Shown here piece after piece: positions 1-8,447 of a DNA stretch of 36,022 nucleotides. How positions within the stretch are numbered: the first letter of the stretch is position 1; each line of letters begins with the position of its first letter. Made by a program: the position numbers and the translations under genes. Source of the DNA: Eubacterium sp. (GTDB taxonomy: Bacteria; Bacillota; Clostridia; Lachnospirales; Lachnospiraceae); NCBI GenBank assembly GCA_017459345.1, contig JAFUDC010000126.1:1-36022 (forward strand), in the 5' to 3' direction. Below the pieces are notes generated by a model. The model was given only the letters and a program-made list of their open reading frames with translations, ran no database searches and was not told the DNA's origin.

Positions 1-23
1 GCACAGCGATATGTATCAGGCTG

Positions 24-944
24 CTAGCTCCACAGCTGCTGAGGATAGAGATGTCTTTGTTTCATAGACCGGATGGCTTCCATAACCGTGGCCTTATCCT
101 CCTGATAGGTCACGCCATACCACTTCTCTTCCGACTCCAGCACCCTGACCACAGCCTTGTCCTCTGCCAGGAGGTCTGAGACCACGCTGGGAAGAAAATA
201 CTCACATTTCAGGGGATTGGAAGTAAGATTCTCCTCCAGGAATCCAGGGAATCTCTCCTCCAGCTCCTTCATAAAGCCCGGTGTGAAGCCCCAGCAGTTC
301 ATGGAAACCGGCGTCTTATCCGGAATGGCATGCCAGGTTTCCCCCTCATCCAGGCTGTAGGCGGCCCCGCCGTCCACTTTCTCTATCCGGGTCCGCTCGG
401 TGATTTCGGTAAGATGACCTTGCTCATCAACCTGACAGATTCCCCTGGCCACGTGACCATTCTCTGTGATGGTATTCTCAATGTGGAATCCGATCATGAC
501 ATACCTGTACCTGTCATCATCCTCATTGGTTGTCAGATATTGATATAATTCTGCAAAGGCCTTGGGCCCATAATAATCATCTGCGTTGATCACGGCAAAG
601 GGAGCACCCACCACAGCCTTTGCGCACAGGACTGCATGTCCGGTTCCGAAGGGCTTGACCCTGCCTTTCGGACAGGTATAGCCTTCGGGAAGCAGGTCAT
701 TCTCCTGATATACATACTCCACATTCATAAAAGGCTCAATTCTGCTGCCGATGATCTTCTTAAAATCCTCCTCAATCGCATGCTTGATAATGAAGACAAC
801 CTTCTCAAATCCCGCCCTCTTTGCATCATAGACCGAGAAATCAAGCAATGTATGCCCTTCCGGATCCACCGGATCCATCTGCTTAAGGCCGCCGTATCTG
901 CTGCCCATACCCGCTGCAAGTACTACTAATACCGGTTTGTTCAT
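24..944 (-). CDS. Sugar-phosphate nucleotidyltransferase family protein
   Basis: 306 residues. The N-terminus (VLAAGMGSRYGGLKQMDPV, about residues 8-26) is the nucleotide-binding glycine-rich signature of the NTP_transferase fold, and INADDYYG (about 119-126) matches the metal-binding Asp motif of this family. Members join a sugar phosphate to an NTP, giving an NDP-sugar and pyrophosphate; the substrate cannot be read from sequence. The start has an AGGAAA site about 6 bases upstream. It is divergent from the small gene at 1095. The gene is complete (stop at 24-26). The fold is clear but the exact activity is unknown; it lacks an obvious C-terminal left-handed beta-helix, so it resembles stand-alone uridylyltransferase-like enzymes more than GlmU or GlgC. 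Confidence 0.8.
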   Translation of the reverse strand: MNKPVLVVLAAGMGSRYGGLKQMDPVDPEGHTLLDFSVYDAKRAGFEKVVFIIKHAIEEDFKKIIGSRIEPFMNVEYVYQENDLLPEGYTCPKGRVKPFGTGHAVLCAKAVVGAPFAVINADDYYGPKAFAELYQYLTTNEDDDRYRYVMIGFHIENTITENGHVARGICQVDEQGHLTEITERTRIEKVDGGAAYSLDEGETWHAIPDKTPVSMNCWGFTPGFMKELEERFPGFLEENLTSNPLKCEYFLPSVVSDLLAEDKAVVRVLESEEKWYGVTYQEDKATVMEAIRSMKQRHLYPQQLWS

Positions 945-1027
945 AAGAGTTTCCTTTCTTTTGTACTTAATATTAACCCTGTTAGTTCATTTTCCCACAA
1001 ATGTGCCAAAAACTCAATAAGCAATTC

Positions 1028-1055
1028 TTGCAATAATTAATTTCAATGGTATAAT
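1028..1055 (+). promoter_or_regulatory. SigmaA-type promoter for the 88-residue gene
   Basis: TTGCAA at 1028-1033 and TATAAT at 1050-1055 are separated by 16 bases, upstream of the gene at 1095. By-eye match to the vegetative consensus. Confidence 0.55.
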
Positions 1056-1094
1056 GGTACTTGTGTGTAAATAATCTAGAAGGAGTGAACAGCT

Positions 1095-1361
1095 ATGACA
1101 TTTGAACAGAAGAAACTTGTACCGGAACGTGATGAGAATTTGAAGAATGGCAATTTTACCGTGTTAAACGGCGAGTATACCAAGAATATGAACGTGTATG
1201 TAGTTGGTGAAAAGCATAAAGAATCCATCGATTACATCATGATGCTGCTGGACCGTTCCACAGATAACACATTGGGCTATGGCATCAAGATGGGCAGCCA
1301 GAAGAAGTTTGGCGTTACCTTCTGGGACGAGGAGGATATCCCGGAGGAATATAGGGCATAA
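1095..1361 (+). CDS. Hypothetical 88-residue cytosolic protein
   Basis: I do not recognise this family. It is a real gene by context: a good promoter (1028-1055), an AGGAG site about 8 bases before the ATG, and a strong hairpin terminator directly after the stop. The product has no signal peptide or membrane segment, is rich in charged residues, and looks like a compact alpha/beta domain (MNVYVVGEKHKESIDYIMML in the middle, an acidic tail ending EEYRA). It is a monocistronic unit placed between the nucleotidyltransferase and the exporter operon, neither of which suggests a function. Confidence 0.75.
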   Translation: MTFEQKKLVPERDENLKNGNFTVLNGEYTKNMNVYVVGEKHKESIDYIMMLLDRSTDNTLGYGIKMGSQKKFGVTFWDEEDIPEEYRA

Positions 1362-1365
1362 GTAA

Positions 1366-1401
1366 AACCAGAGTATCCCGATAAAGATACTCTGGTTTTT
1401 T
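1366..1401. terminator. Bidirectional intrinsic terminator
   Basis: A 12-bp stem (AACCAGAGTATC at 1366-1377 with its complement at 1386-1397) is followed by a T run on the plus strand and, because the left flank is A-rich, also serves the minus strand. It lies between the convergent ends of the 88-residue gene and the MacB-like permease gene. Confidence 0.85.
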
Positions 1402-1402
1402 C

Positions 1403-2668
1403 TTACTCATGTCTTAGAGCCACGATGGGATCCAGATTCGCCGCCTTCACCGCCGGTGCCAGACCAAAGAGTATTCCGATGAACATGGAAAATACAATGG
1501 CTACCACCACGGATGGTATGCTGATGGCTATGGGTACCTTGGATATCCTTCCGATGGATTCGGCAAGGACGATACCCGATATGGTTCCGATCACGCCGCC
1601 GATGCTGGTCAGGGCAGCCGCCTCCGTCAGGAACTGGGCCAGGATACGGTTCTTTCTGGCGCCGATGGCCTTTTTCAGTCCGATTTCCCTGGTTCGCTCC
1701 GTCACGGATACCAGCATGATGTTCATTACGCCGATACCTCCGACCAGAAGAGATATGCTGGCGATCCAGATCAGCTGCTGCTGGGTTGCTGCATTGAGCT
1801 TGGCATTATCCTCTGCCTGCTCGGACATATCCTTGGACCGGTACTTGACCTCATTATTCGTCACATTGGTATTCAGGAAATCAGCCGCAGCCTTGCCCAC
1901 ATCACTCATATTCTCCGTGGAATCTGCAAGTATCTGCACATTCTGGGGCTCATCATACTGCTGCACGATATTCCACACTGCATCAGGAATGATCACGCTG
2001 CCGCTGCTGGATTCATAATCCAGGTCGTATTTATAGGTGTAATAGTCCTCCACACTGTTGATAGCCGGCTCGAAATCTGAGGATTCCTCAATGGTTCCGA
2101 TGATGATAAAGGGCTCTCCCTTGATATCCAGTGTTTTCCCGATGGGATTTTCCTCTCGAAAAAGGGTTGCTGATACAACATCATCAATCAGAGCTACTTT
2201 CCGGTACTGGTCAAAGTCTGACTGGAGAAATGGCCGGCCTGATGTCATGATGTAACCGCAGGTGTTCAGATAATGGATATCTGTACCGATCAGCCTTCCG
2301 CCCTGCAGGGGTGTGGCATTATAATAGATGTAATCCACAGCAGTACGCTGCATGTAAAGACTGGCATCCTTTGCGTGGGGGAGGGCAGCCAGCTGCTGGC
2401 GGGTTTCCTCTGTCAGCAGTGGTATTCCCTCAGGAATGGAGTTATACTCCCACTCATAATCGTAGTTGCCGCTCTCAGTCAGACGTACATTTACCGCGTT
2501 GGTACCGGAACCGATCAGGTTCTTACGAATCTGCTCATTGGTTCCCTTGATGGTAGATACGATGGCGATGATAGCTGCAATACCGATTATGATACCCAGC
2601 ATGGTTAGCAGCGATCTAAGCTTATGTCCCCAGATCCCCTGAAAAGAGATTCTCAGATTTTCAAACAT
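1403..2668 (-). CDS. MacB-like ABC transporter permease (FtsX domain)
   Basis: 421 residues with MacB/LolC topology. The N-terminal block (about residues 1-45) contains the family motif LRSLLTMLGIIIGIAAII and the first membrane helix. A large extracytoplasmic region of the MacB periplasmic-core type follows (about 50-290), then three helices in the C-terminal FtsX domain (about 295-415) with the motif VTERTREIGLKKAIGARK. In this family the permease couples ATP hydrolysis in the cytosol to movement of a substrate held outside the membrane. It is the last gene of a four-gene operon with its ATPase (5503-6174) and two adaptor proteins. The start has GGGAGG about 7 bases upstream and lies 22 bases after the preceding stop. 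The substrate (peptide, antibiotic or cell-wall-active compound) is unknown. Confidence 0.88.
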   Translation of the reverse strand: MFENLRISFQGIWGHKLRSLLTMLGIIIGIAAIIAIVSTIKGTNEQIRKNLIGSGTNAVNVRLTESGNYDYEWEYNSIPEGIPLLTEETRQQLAALPHAKDASLYMQRTAVDYIYYNATPLQGGRLIGTDIHYLNTCGYIMTSGRPFLQSDFDQYRKVALIDDVVSATLFREENPIGKTLDIKGEPFIIIGTIEESSDFEPAINSVEDYYTYKYDLDYESSSGSVIIPDAVWNIVQQYDEPQNVQILADSTENMSDVGKAAADFLNTNVTNNEVKYRSKDMSEQAEDNAKLNAATQQQLIWIASISLLVGGIGVMNIMLVSVTERTREIGLKKAIGARKNRILAQFLTEAAALTSIGGVIGTISGIVLAESIGRISKVPIAISIPSVVVAIVFSMFIGILFGLAPAVKAANLDPIVALRHE

Positions 2669-2690
2669 ATTTTCCTCCCTTCAAAAAGAT

Positions 2691-5501
2691 CTACCAGACA
2701 ATATCGTCCGCGTCTTCGGCAACTTCTGTCTTTGCTCCCTCAATCAGATTCTTTCCATAAGGAAATGCTATCTTGTCATCTAATGTGAGGCCTGCTGTGA
2801 TTTCTATGAACTGTCCCTGGGCTATGCCGCCGGTCTTTACATAGGACTTTTTCAATCTTCCCTCTTTGTCCGCCTTGTAGACATAGCTCTTCTTACCCTC
2901 TGTGCGGACATAGGCAATAGGAAGATAAATCGTATCGCCGGATGCTGTGCCCATGGTCTGGGAATCATAGGAAATGTTGACCGTATCACCGATCTTCAAT
3001 CCTTCTGCATCCTTGATGTATGCAATAACCTGATAGAAGGAACTGTTGGGGTTGCCGCCAGTCATGTCTGCCGTGCTGTCCTCCGTGGGATAATCAGCCA
3101 CCTCCCTGACCTCAGCATCGTAAGATTCATTGGTCTCATAGGAAGTGCACAGAAGCTTGCCGCCTACAGTTACTGTGTCAAGAACAAGTTCACTGACTGC
3201 AGTCTTTACATACATGCCGTCATCTGCCCGGATAATGATTGCCGGGCTGTCCGTGGGTGCATCAGATGCAGTGTAGGCAAGGGTTACCTTTCCGCTGATC
3301 GTGGCCCTTACGATGGCCTTCTCCACCTCTGCCTTGGCCTCCTTGAGACTGATCTTAGCTTCGGACAGATCCTGTTTGGCTTCAGCAATCTCATCCTCCT
3401 TATCGGAGATGGCATCCTTTAATTCCTCTGCAGTGTAGGACTCGATATTCTCATCGTCAATATCCGTGCCGCCGTCATCATCGACGTCATCGTCATCAAT
3501 ATCCGAGTCATCATCTCCCGATGAACTGCCGGATCCCGATGACCCCTTCCCGCTCTTCTTCACACTGACAAGATAGCTGCCCTTCTTTGTGCCTGCCTTG
3601 GCAGTAATCTTAAGGGCTCCCGCCTTCTCGCCGGAAGCTACGGTAAGTACTCCGCCGGAGGATATCTTGGTGGAGGAGGACTTGGCGTTGGTGACCGTCC
3701 ACTTTACGCTTGTCCCACTCACATTTGTTCCGGATACCTTGGCGATAAACTTATATTTATTACCGGTCTTCACTGTTTTCAACCCCTTCTTCTTGGGGGT
3801 TACCTTGACAGACTTGACCGAAACCAGGAGCTTGTTGAGATCCTTAATCCTGTACCTGGCCACACCGGTAATCTCCGGGGAGAACTTGGTGTCCGGTGTG
3901 ATGGAGATCACATTCGAGGGGGTTCCTGCTGCATAGGCATCCTCTGACTCGTAATCTCTGAAGATGGCGTATTTCTTTTTGGAAATCAGGTAATTGATCA
4001 CTGACCCCTTAATATAGGCATCCTTCTTAAGGTTATAGATATATTTGGATTTCTGCGTTCCCCTTCCGGACTGCTTCTGATTATACTGGGTTACCGATTT
4101 GAGAAGATAGTCGGTACCTGCCGGAGTTGTATCCGTCTTGACCAGATTCTTCAGGTCTTCCACCGTATAATTCTTGCTGGTATCAATCTTGCCTTTTAAA
4201 ATAGCATCAGGAGTCAGCTGGAAGACAGTAGATGCTGTCTTGCTGTCTTCAGAATCATAAACCCTGAACTGTATGTACTTTCCAACTAAAGAGCCATCAG
4301 AATTAGAACTATTGGTAAAGAAGCTCTGGACCACATCTCCGGTAATAGTCGGTTCCTTGGTACCGTCCTTAACCAGCAGATAGAATATGGTGTCATCTGC
4401 ACTGTCTCCGGACCCGGATTGCACAGACTGCTGCATGTAGGCATCATCAATCTTTGTATAGCGGGGTCCCCCATGGAGTTCCTTCAACTGATCAAGGGCT
4501 TTTTTCTTCAGTTCCTCGATCTGGTCTGCTGTATCGGCATCTTCAAGCGCTTTTGAGGTATTGTTAATAATCTCATCGCTGCTGTTATTATCCGCTTTGC
4601 CGTATCGTTTATCTCCCACATAATCTTTCAGAGCATCCACAGCAGAATCCCGTTTTTCCTGAAGCTTTGCAATCTCCTTCAGGGCAGCAATCCCTGCTTT
4701 TAACTGGCTATCAATCTCTTCTGATGTTCCAGCCTTATTGATGCTCTCACTATATTTTGTGATGGCAGCATTTTCCAATGCCTTATCATGGTCACTGACA
4801 TCACTTCCTTCAGATTTGTAGCTTTCAAGGGATTTTACAGCCGCCTGCTTATCTGCAGCCAGGGGGTCCTCCGTTTCCCCAGATTCATCTGTATTTTCAT
4901 CTTGTTTTACATCTGAACCTGAATCATCCGGATCAGTCCCGGAAGAACCACCTGTCTGATCAGTCTCATCCTCATTCGCCGCCATCAATGTCCCGGCAGC
5001 TGCCCCCTTTAATAGAGACATGGATGCCGCATCCCTGATTCCGGACAGGTTTAAGGAGGCCTTAAGGGCAGGGGTGCCGCCTGCATCAATGCTGCCGACA
5101 GGCTTGGTGTTTTTCAGCTTTGTAAGCTCCTTTTCCATGTTCTCGATCTGCAGCTGGGCAGACTGAATCTGGAGTTCCTGAAGCTTGACATCAATCTCCT
5201 GCTCTTCCACATTGTACTTGAGCAGTTTGTCACCCTTCTTTACCTTCTGGCCCTTCTTGACATAGATTTCCTCTATCTCCCTGGAACCATCCGGGATAAC
5301 CTCCTGGACATAATCGGAGAAGATGGTTCCGGTCAGCTCAGAACCATAATCCACATAATCAGCCATGTTCATGGATTCCATGGGGTATACTTTTACGGCA
5401 TTATTCTTTCTGTTATGCTGCCAGAGCATGGTGCCGCCGGCTGCCAGAGCTGCTATGATTACTGCGGCCAGGCCTGCAGCCATCGCCTTCTTCTTATTCA
5501 T
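2691..5501 (-). CDS. Giant HlyD/MacA-type adaptor with Big2-like insertion
   Basis: 936 residues, more than twice the usual MacA/YknX length. Order: membrane anchor 7-27; first half of a biotinyl-lipoyl-like domain about 57-97; first coiled-coil helix about 98-130; then about 555 inserted residues; second helix about 687-730; and the second lipoyl half and beta-barrel region about 731-936 (ending EVAEDADDIVW). The insert holds a Ser/Asp/Glu-rich stretch with FIVAR-like helical segments (about 210-345), a Tyr-rich beta region (about 360-555), a bacterial Ig-like Big2 domain (about 560-652) and an Asp-rich linker (about 653-686). Adaptors bridge the permease and the cell envelope; the insert sits at the tip of the adaptor hairpin, so it probably projects into the wall. 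The stop of the ATPase gene and this start are one base apart; GGAGGGG precedes the ATG. Composition shows no sign of a fusion artefact. Confidence 0.85.
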   Translation of the reverse strand: MNKKKAMAAGLAAVIIAALAAGGTMLWQHNRKNNAVKVYPMESMNMADYVDYGSELTGTIFSDYVQEVIPDGSREIEEIYVKKGQKVKKGDKLLKYNVEEQEIDVKLQELQIQSAQLQIENMEKELTKLKNTKPVGSIDAGGTPALKASLNLSGIRDAASMSLLKGAAAGTLMAANEDETDQTGGSSGTDPDDSGSDVKQDENTDESGETEDPLAADKQAAVKSLESYKSEGSDVSDHDKALENAAITKYSESINKAGTSEEIDSQLKAGIAALKEIAKLQEKRDSAVDALKDYVGDKRYGKADNNSSDEIINNTSKALEDADTADQIEELKKKALDQLKELHGGPRYTKIDDAYMQQSVQSGSGDSADDTIFYLLVKDGTKEPTITGDVVQSFFTNSSNSDGSLVGKYIQFRVYDSEDSKTASTVFQLTPDAILKGKIDTSKNYTVEDLKNLVKTDTTPAGTDYLLKSVTQYNQKQSGRGTQKSKYIYNLKKDAYIKGSVINYLISKKKYAIFRDYESEDAYAAGTPSNVISITPDTKFSPEITGVARYRIKDLNKLLVSVKSVKVTPKKKGLKTVKTGNKYKFIAKVSGTNVSGTSVKWTVTNAKSSSTKISSGGVLTVASGEKAGALKITAKAGTKKGSYLVSVKKSGKGSSGSGSSSGDDDSDIDDDDVDDDGGTDIDDENIESYTAEELKDAISDKEDEIAEAKQDLSEAKISLKEAKAEVEKAIVRATISGKVTLAYTASDAPTDSPAIIIRADDGMYVKTAVSELVLDTVTVGGKLLCTSYETNESYDAEVREVADYPTEDSTADMTGGNPNSSFYQVIAYIKDAEGLKIGDTVNISYDSQTMGTASGDTIYLPIAYVRTEGKKSYVYKADKEGRLKKSYVKTGGIAQGQFIEITAGLTLDDKIAFPYGKNLIEGAKTEVAEDADDIVW

Positions 5502-5502
5502 C

Positions 5503-6174
5503 CTACAGCCCCTCCTTCAGCTCTCCATCGAGGATACGAACCACTCTTCTGGCATATCCTGCTATGTTGGCATCATGAGTGATCATGATGACGGTTACTC
5601 CCTCATCGTTCAGGCTCTGGAACAGTTCCATGACCTGCTGCCCGGATTTGGAATCCAGGGCTCCTGTAGGTTCGTCTGCAAGAATGATCTTGGGATTGTT
5701 TACCAGGGCACGGGCGATGGCCACCCTCTGCTGCTGGCCGCCGGACAGCTGCGGCGGTCTGAAATTGACACGGTCAGCAAGTCCCACTCTCTCCAGAGTG
5801 GTATATGCAATCTCCCGCCGGGTTTTTACCGGTATGCCGGCGTAGCTCAAAGGCAGTGCCACATTATCCAGGGCAGTCTGCTTGGGCAGGAGGTTGAAGC
5901 TCTGGAATACAAAGCCCAGGGTATTGAGCCGGAGGTCCGAAAGCTGGTTTTCACTGTAGGAGATGATGGACTCACCTTCTAAGATGTAGTCACCCTGAGT
6001 TGGCCTGTCCAGACATCCGATAATGTTCATCAGGGTGGTCTTGCCGGAACCTGAGGGTCCCATAACTGCAAGATACTCTCCTTCGTCCACGGTCAGATTC
6101 ACATCCTTGAGGGCAGGCACCACGAGATCTTCCTGTATATAGTCTTTGTAAATATGCTTTAATTCTAATAACAC
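5503..6174 (-). CDS. MacB/LolD-type ABC transporter ATPase
   Basis: 223 residues, typical for this family. Walker A GPSGSGKTT at about 39-47, Q-loop FVFQSFNLLPKQ at about 88-99, signature LSGGQQQR at about 143-150, Walker B ILADEPTGALD, and the switch His in MITHD. It powers the permease at 1403-2668. The start is GTG at 6174, which overlaps no neighbour: the upstream adaptor stops at 6176 (one base between them), and GAGGG lies about 9 bases ahead inside the end of that gene, so translation is likely coupled. This is the LolCDE/MacAB type of ATPase, not an importer subunit. Confidence 0.93.
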   Translation of the reverse strand: MLLELKHIYKDYIQEDLVVPALKDVNLTVDEGEYLAVMGPSGSGKTTLMNIIGCLDRPTQGDYILEGESIISYSENQLSDLRLNTLGFVFQSFNLLPKQTALDNVALPLSYAGIPVKTRREIAYTTLERVGLADRVNFRPPQLSGGQQQRVAIARALVNNPKIILADEPTGALDSKSGQQVMELFQSLNDEGVTVIMITHDANIAGYARRVVRILDGELKEGL

Positions 6175-6175
6175 G

Positions 6176-8179
6176 TCAATTACCCTCTATATCTATCATC
6201 CCGTCTAAACCTGAATCAGATTCATCAATGACATCGGGACCCAGTCCCTCATCATCTCCCAGGCTATCCACATCCTGGCCCGAATCGTTGTCGCCGCCGG
6301 AATCCATGTCATCGTATACCTGGTCATCGTTATATTCTTCTTCCAGATACTCACCTTCATCGGATTCCGCATCCACCTTGGATGTTCTCATATTCTCATG
6401 GAGGTCTCCCGTGTCACTGGCAATATAATCGGTGATGGCCAGTCCCTCGGTGATCTCATATTCATCAAGTTCTTCATCATGGTTGCCCACTTTGACACTC
6501 TTAAGAGTCAGGCGGCCTCTGCCGTTATCGGCCCATACATAATACTTATCTCCTTCTTTATGGAGATAGGCTGCATTCAGCCACATACCGGTCTTCTCAT
6601 CATCCTGTCCGTTATCCACCTCAATCAGGACATGCTGTCCCAGCATCAGTCCATCGTCGGAATCAAGATTCACATAGAAATTGTAGCTGGATGCCGTCTC
6701 CTTAGTGTTATCTCCCGAATCATAGTAATCCATGTCGGAATTGCTGGTATCGGTTTCGTCATTGGTATCTGTCTTCACCGTCTTGATGGTTCCTCTCCAG
6801 GTAGCCGTGTCATCAAGGCGGGAGCGGACAATCACCGGATCTCCCTCACCCAGCATCCAGATGTTGGTCTCACTGATCTTGCCCTTAACCCTGTAGTCAC
6901 CAAGGGCCAGGATAGTCATATAGGTGGAATCACCGGAGCCATCATCATAGGAACCTACCTGTTCTTCACTGTCGGAAGACTGACCCAGGGATGTGTTAAT
7001 ACTCTTAACCAGGCCGGCCATCTTGCTCTTTACTGTGGCATCCTTGATGTTTTTTTCAATCTCCTTGATCTCTTCCTTGCTGGACTTGATGGTGAACTCA
7101 TTCTTCTTGATGGTGGTCTGGGCTGTCAGGATCTCCGTCTGCAGCTGAATCTTCTCACTGGCACTTGCTGTCTTGAGATTCTCCTGGTACTCATTGATAT
7201 CCTTGGTCCGCTGAGTAATCTCATTGGTCAGGGTTTCAACCTCCAGTTCCTTCTTTTCCTTATTCAGCTTCAGTTCTTCTGTGTTATAGGAGAAGAGCTT
7301 GTCTCCCTTCTTCACCTCATCTCCGACAGAAACATAGCACTTGGCCACAGACATATCCGGCTGCAGAGTAATCTTCCAGGATTCCTGGGCCTCCACAGTT
7401 CCGGTGTAGCGGTTGGACATGCCGTTGGCGCTTCCCAGGCCTGTCAGTTCTCCCACATTCTCCACGTAAACCTTGCTGTCATCGCCGCCTCCCATATTCC
7501 TCACAATGAAGAAAATGGCAGCGCCCAGAACCAGTGCTGCGGCAACTCCGGCGATGGCAATCTTTGACTTTTTGGACATGCGGCGCCCTGGCCCTTTCGG
7601 TGCCCTGGCTGCCTTTGATGTATTATCTTTCTTTTTGTTCTTTTTGGCGGAGGACTTATTGTTCTTCTTACCCAGGATCCCCTTCCTGCCGGCAGACTTA
7701 CTATCCTTTTTATTCTCTTTGGAAGAAATGTCAACTGCTGCCGTGACCGGTTCCGGGGCGGGGTCTGAAAAGCCTGCCTCAGAAAATTCCCGGCCGGTAT
7801 CAGCCAAGGCTGTGACATCTCCCTGATCTGTGCCGTAGTCAGGATCTGAGGGATGCCACTCTAAACCAGGATCCTCCGGCTCCATCTGCGGAACAGAGCT
7901 CTCCGGTTCCATCTGCCATACAGGATCTACCGGATCCTGGCTGCTGACGGAGAAATAATCCTCAACTGCCACTTTATCAGAAGCGTTCTCTTCCAGTCTC
8001 TTTTCTTCCTGCTCAAGCTCCTCCTCGATCAGATCAAGCTCCTCTTCACTGATCTGACCGGCGTCTTCTTCCAGAAGAACTTCATCCAGTAACTCTTCAT
8101 CCAGCAGATCATCTTCACTATCTATATAATCGATCTCATCCAGATACAGGTTGAATTTTTTCTTCTTTTTGCCAAACAT
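6176..8179 (-). CDS. HlyD/MacA-type adaptor with long acidic/basic cytoplasmic head
   Basis: 667 residues from the ATG at 8179, chosen because AAGGAGG lies 5 bases before it; an in-frame ATG 18 bases upstream has no ribosome site. Residues 1-60 are strongly acidic (runs such as LIEEELEQEEKRLEE), about 150-205 are Lys-rich, and one membrane helix follows at about 206-227. This places a 200-residue charged head in the cytosol. Outside the membrane come a lipoyl-like half domain, two long coiled-coil helices (about 300-395), the second lipoyl half, a beta-barrel region, and an acidic Gly/Ser/Asp tail. It is the first gene of the exporter operon. The adaptor fold is clear; the role of the head is unknown. 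Confidence 0.85.
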   Translation of the reverse strand: MFGKKKKKFNLYLDEIDYIDSEDDLLDEELLDEVLLEEDAGQISEEELDLIEEELEQEEKRLEENASDKVAVEDYFSVSSQDPVDPVWQMEPESSVPQMEPEDPGLEWHPSDPDYGTDQGDVTALADTGREFSEAGFSDPAPEPVTAAVDISSKENKKDSKSAGRKGILGKKNNKSSAKKNKKKDNTSKAARAPKGPGRRMSKKSKIAIAGVAAALVLGAAIFFIVRNMGGGDDSKVYVENVGELTGLGSANGMSNRYTGTVEAQESWKITLQPDMSVAKCYVSVGDEVKKGDKLFSYNTEELKLNKEKKELEVETLTNEITQRTKDINEYQENLKTASASEKIQLQTEILTAQTTIKKNEFTIKSSKEEIKEIEKNIKDATVKSKMAGLVKSINTSLGQSSDSEEQVGSYDDGSGDSTYMTILALGDYRVKGKISETNIWMLGEGDPVIVRSRLDDTATWRGTIKTVKTDTNDETDTSNSDMDYYDSGDNTKETASSYNFYVNLDSDDGLMLGQHVLIEVDNGQDDEKTGMWLNAAYLHKEGDKYYVWADNGRGRLTLKSVKVGNHDEELDEYEITEGLAITDYIASDTGDLHENMRTSKVDAESDEGEYLEEEYNDDQVYDDMDSGGDNDSGQDVDSLGDDEGLGPDVIDESDSGLDGMIDIEGN

Positions 8180-8447
8180 TAGGTCCTCCTTGGTCATAAG
8201 ATGCGTATATCAAAAAGCAAAAAAATCTAATATATTGCCAAATAACATAAATCAGTAACATAATAGCACATTTACAAAAAAAAAACACCCTTTTGATGAA
8301 GAATTAAAAAAAAATTCATATTTTTTTAAGTATTTGCCTCAATAACAGCTAATTTCCTTCCAAAATAATAATAGACAGGTAATTTTTATCAGATTTCCTG
8401 TCTATTTCATAACATTAATAATATATTTAATTGATGAGAAGTTAAGT
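8180..8447. other. AT-rich spacer upstream of the exporter operon
   Basis: 268 bases of very AT-rich sequence with long A and T homopolymers. The operon promoter must lie here on the minus strand, but I could not settle on one -35/-10 pair. The dapL terminator occupies the right end. Confidence 0.5.
8370..8406 (-). terminator. Intrinsic terminator of dapL
   Basis: AATAGACAGG at 8370-8379 pairs with its complement at 8397-8406. Read on the minus strand it lies just after the dapL stop and is followed by a T-rich stretch (TATTATTTT). It separates the dapF-dapL genes from the exporter operon. Confidence 0.7.

Noticed and set aside
6398-7567. 389-codon plus-strand open frame opposite the first adaptor
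   Set aside because: It is antisense to a clear adaptor gene and the translation resembles no protein family; it is a shadow of the codon use.
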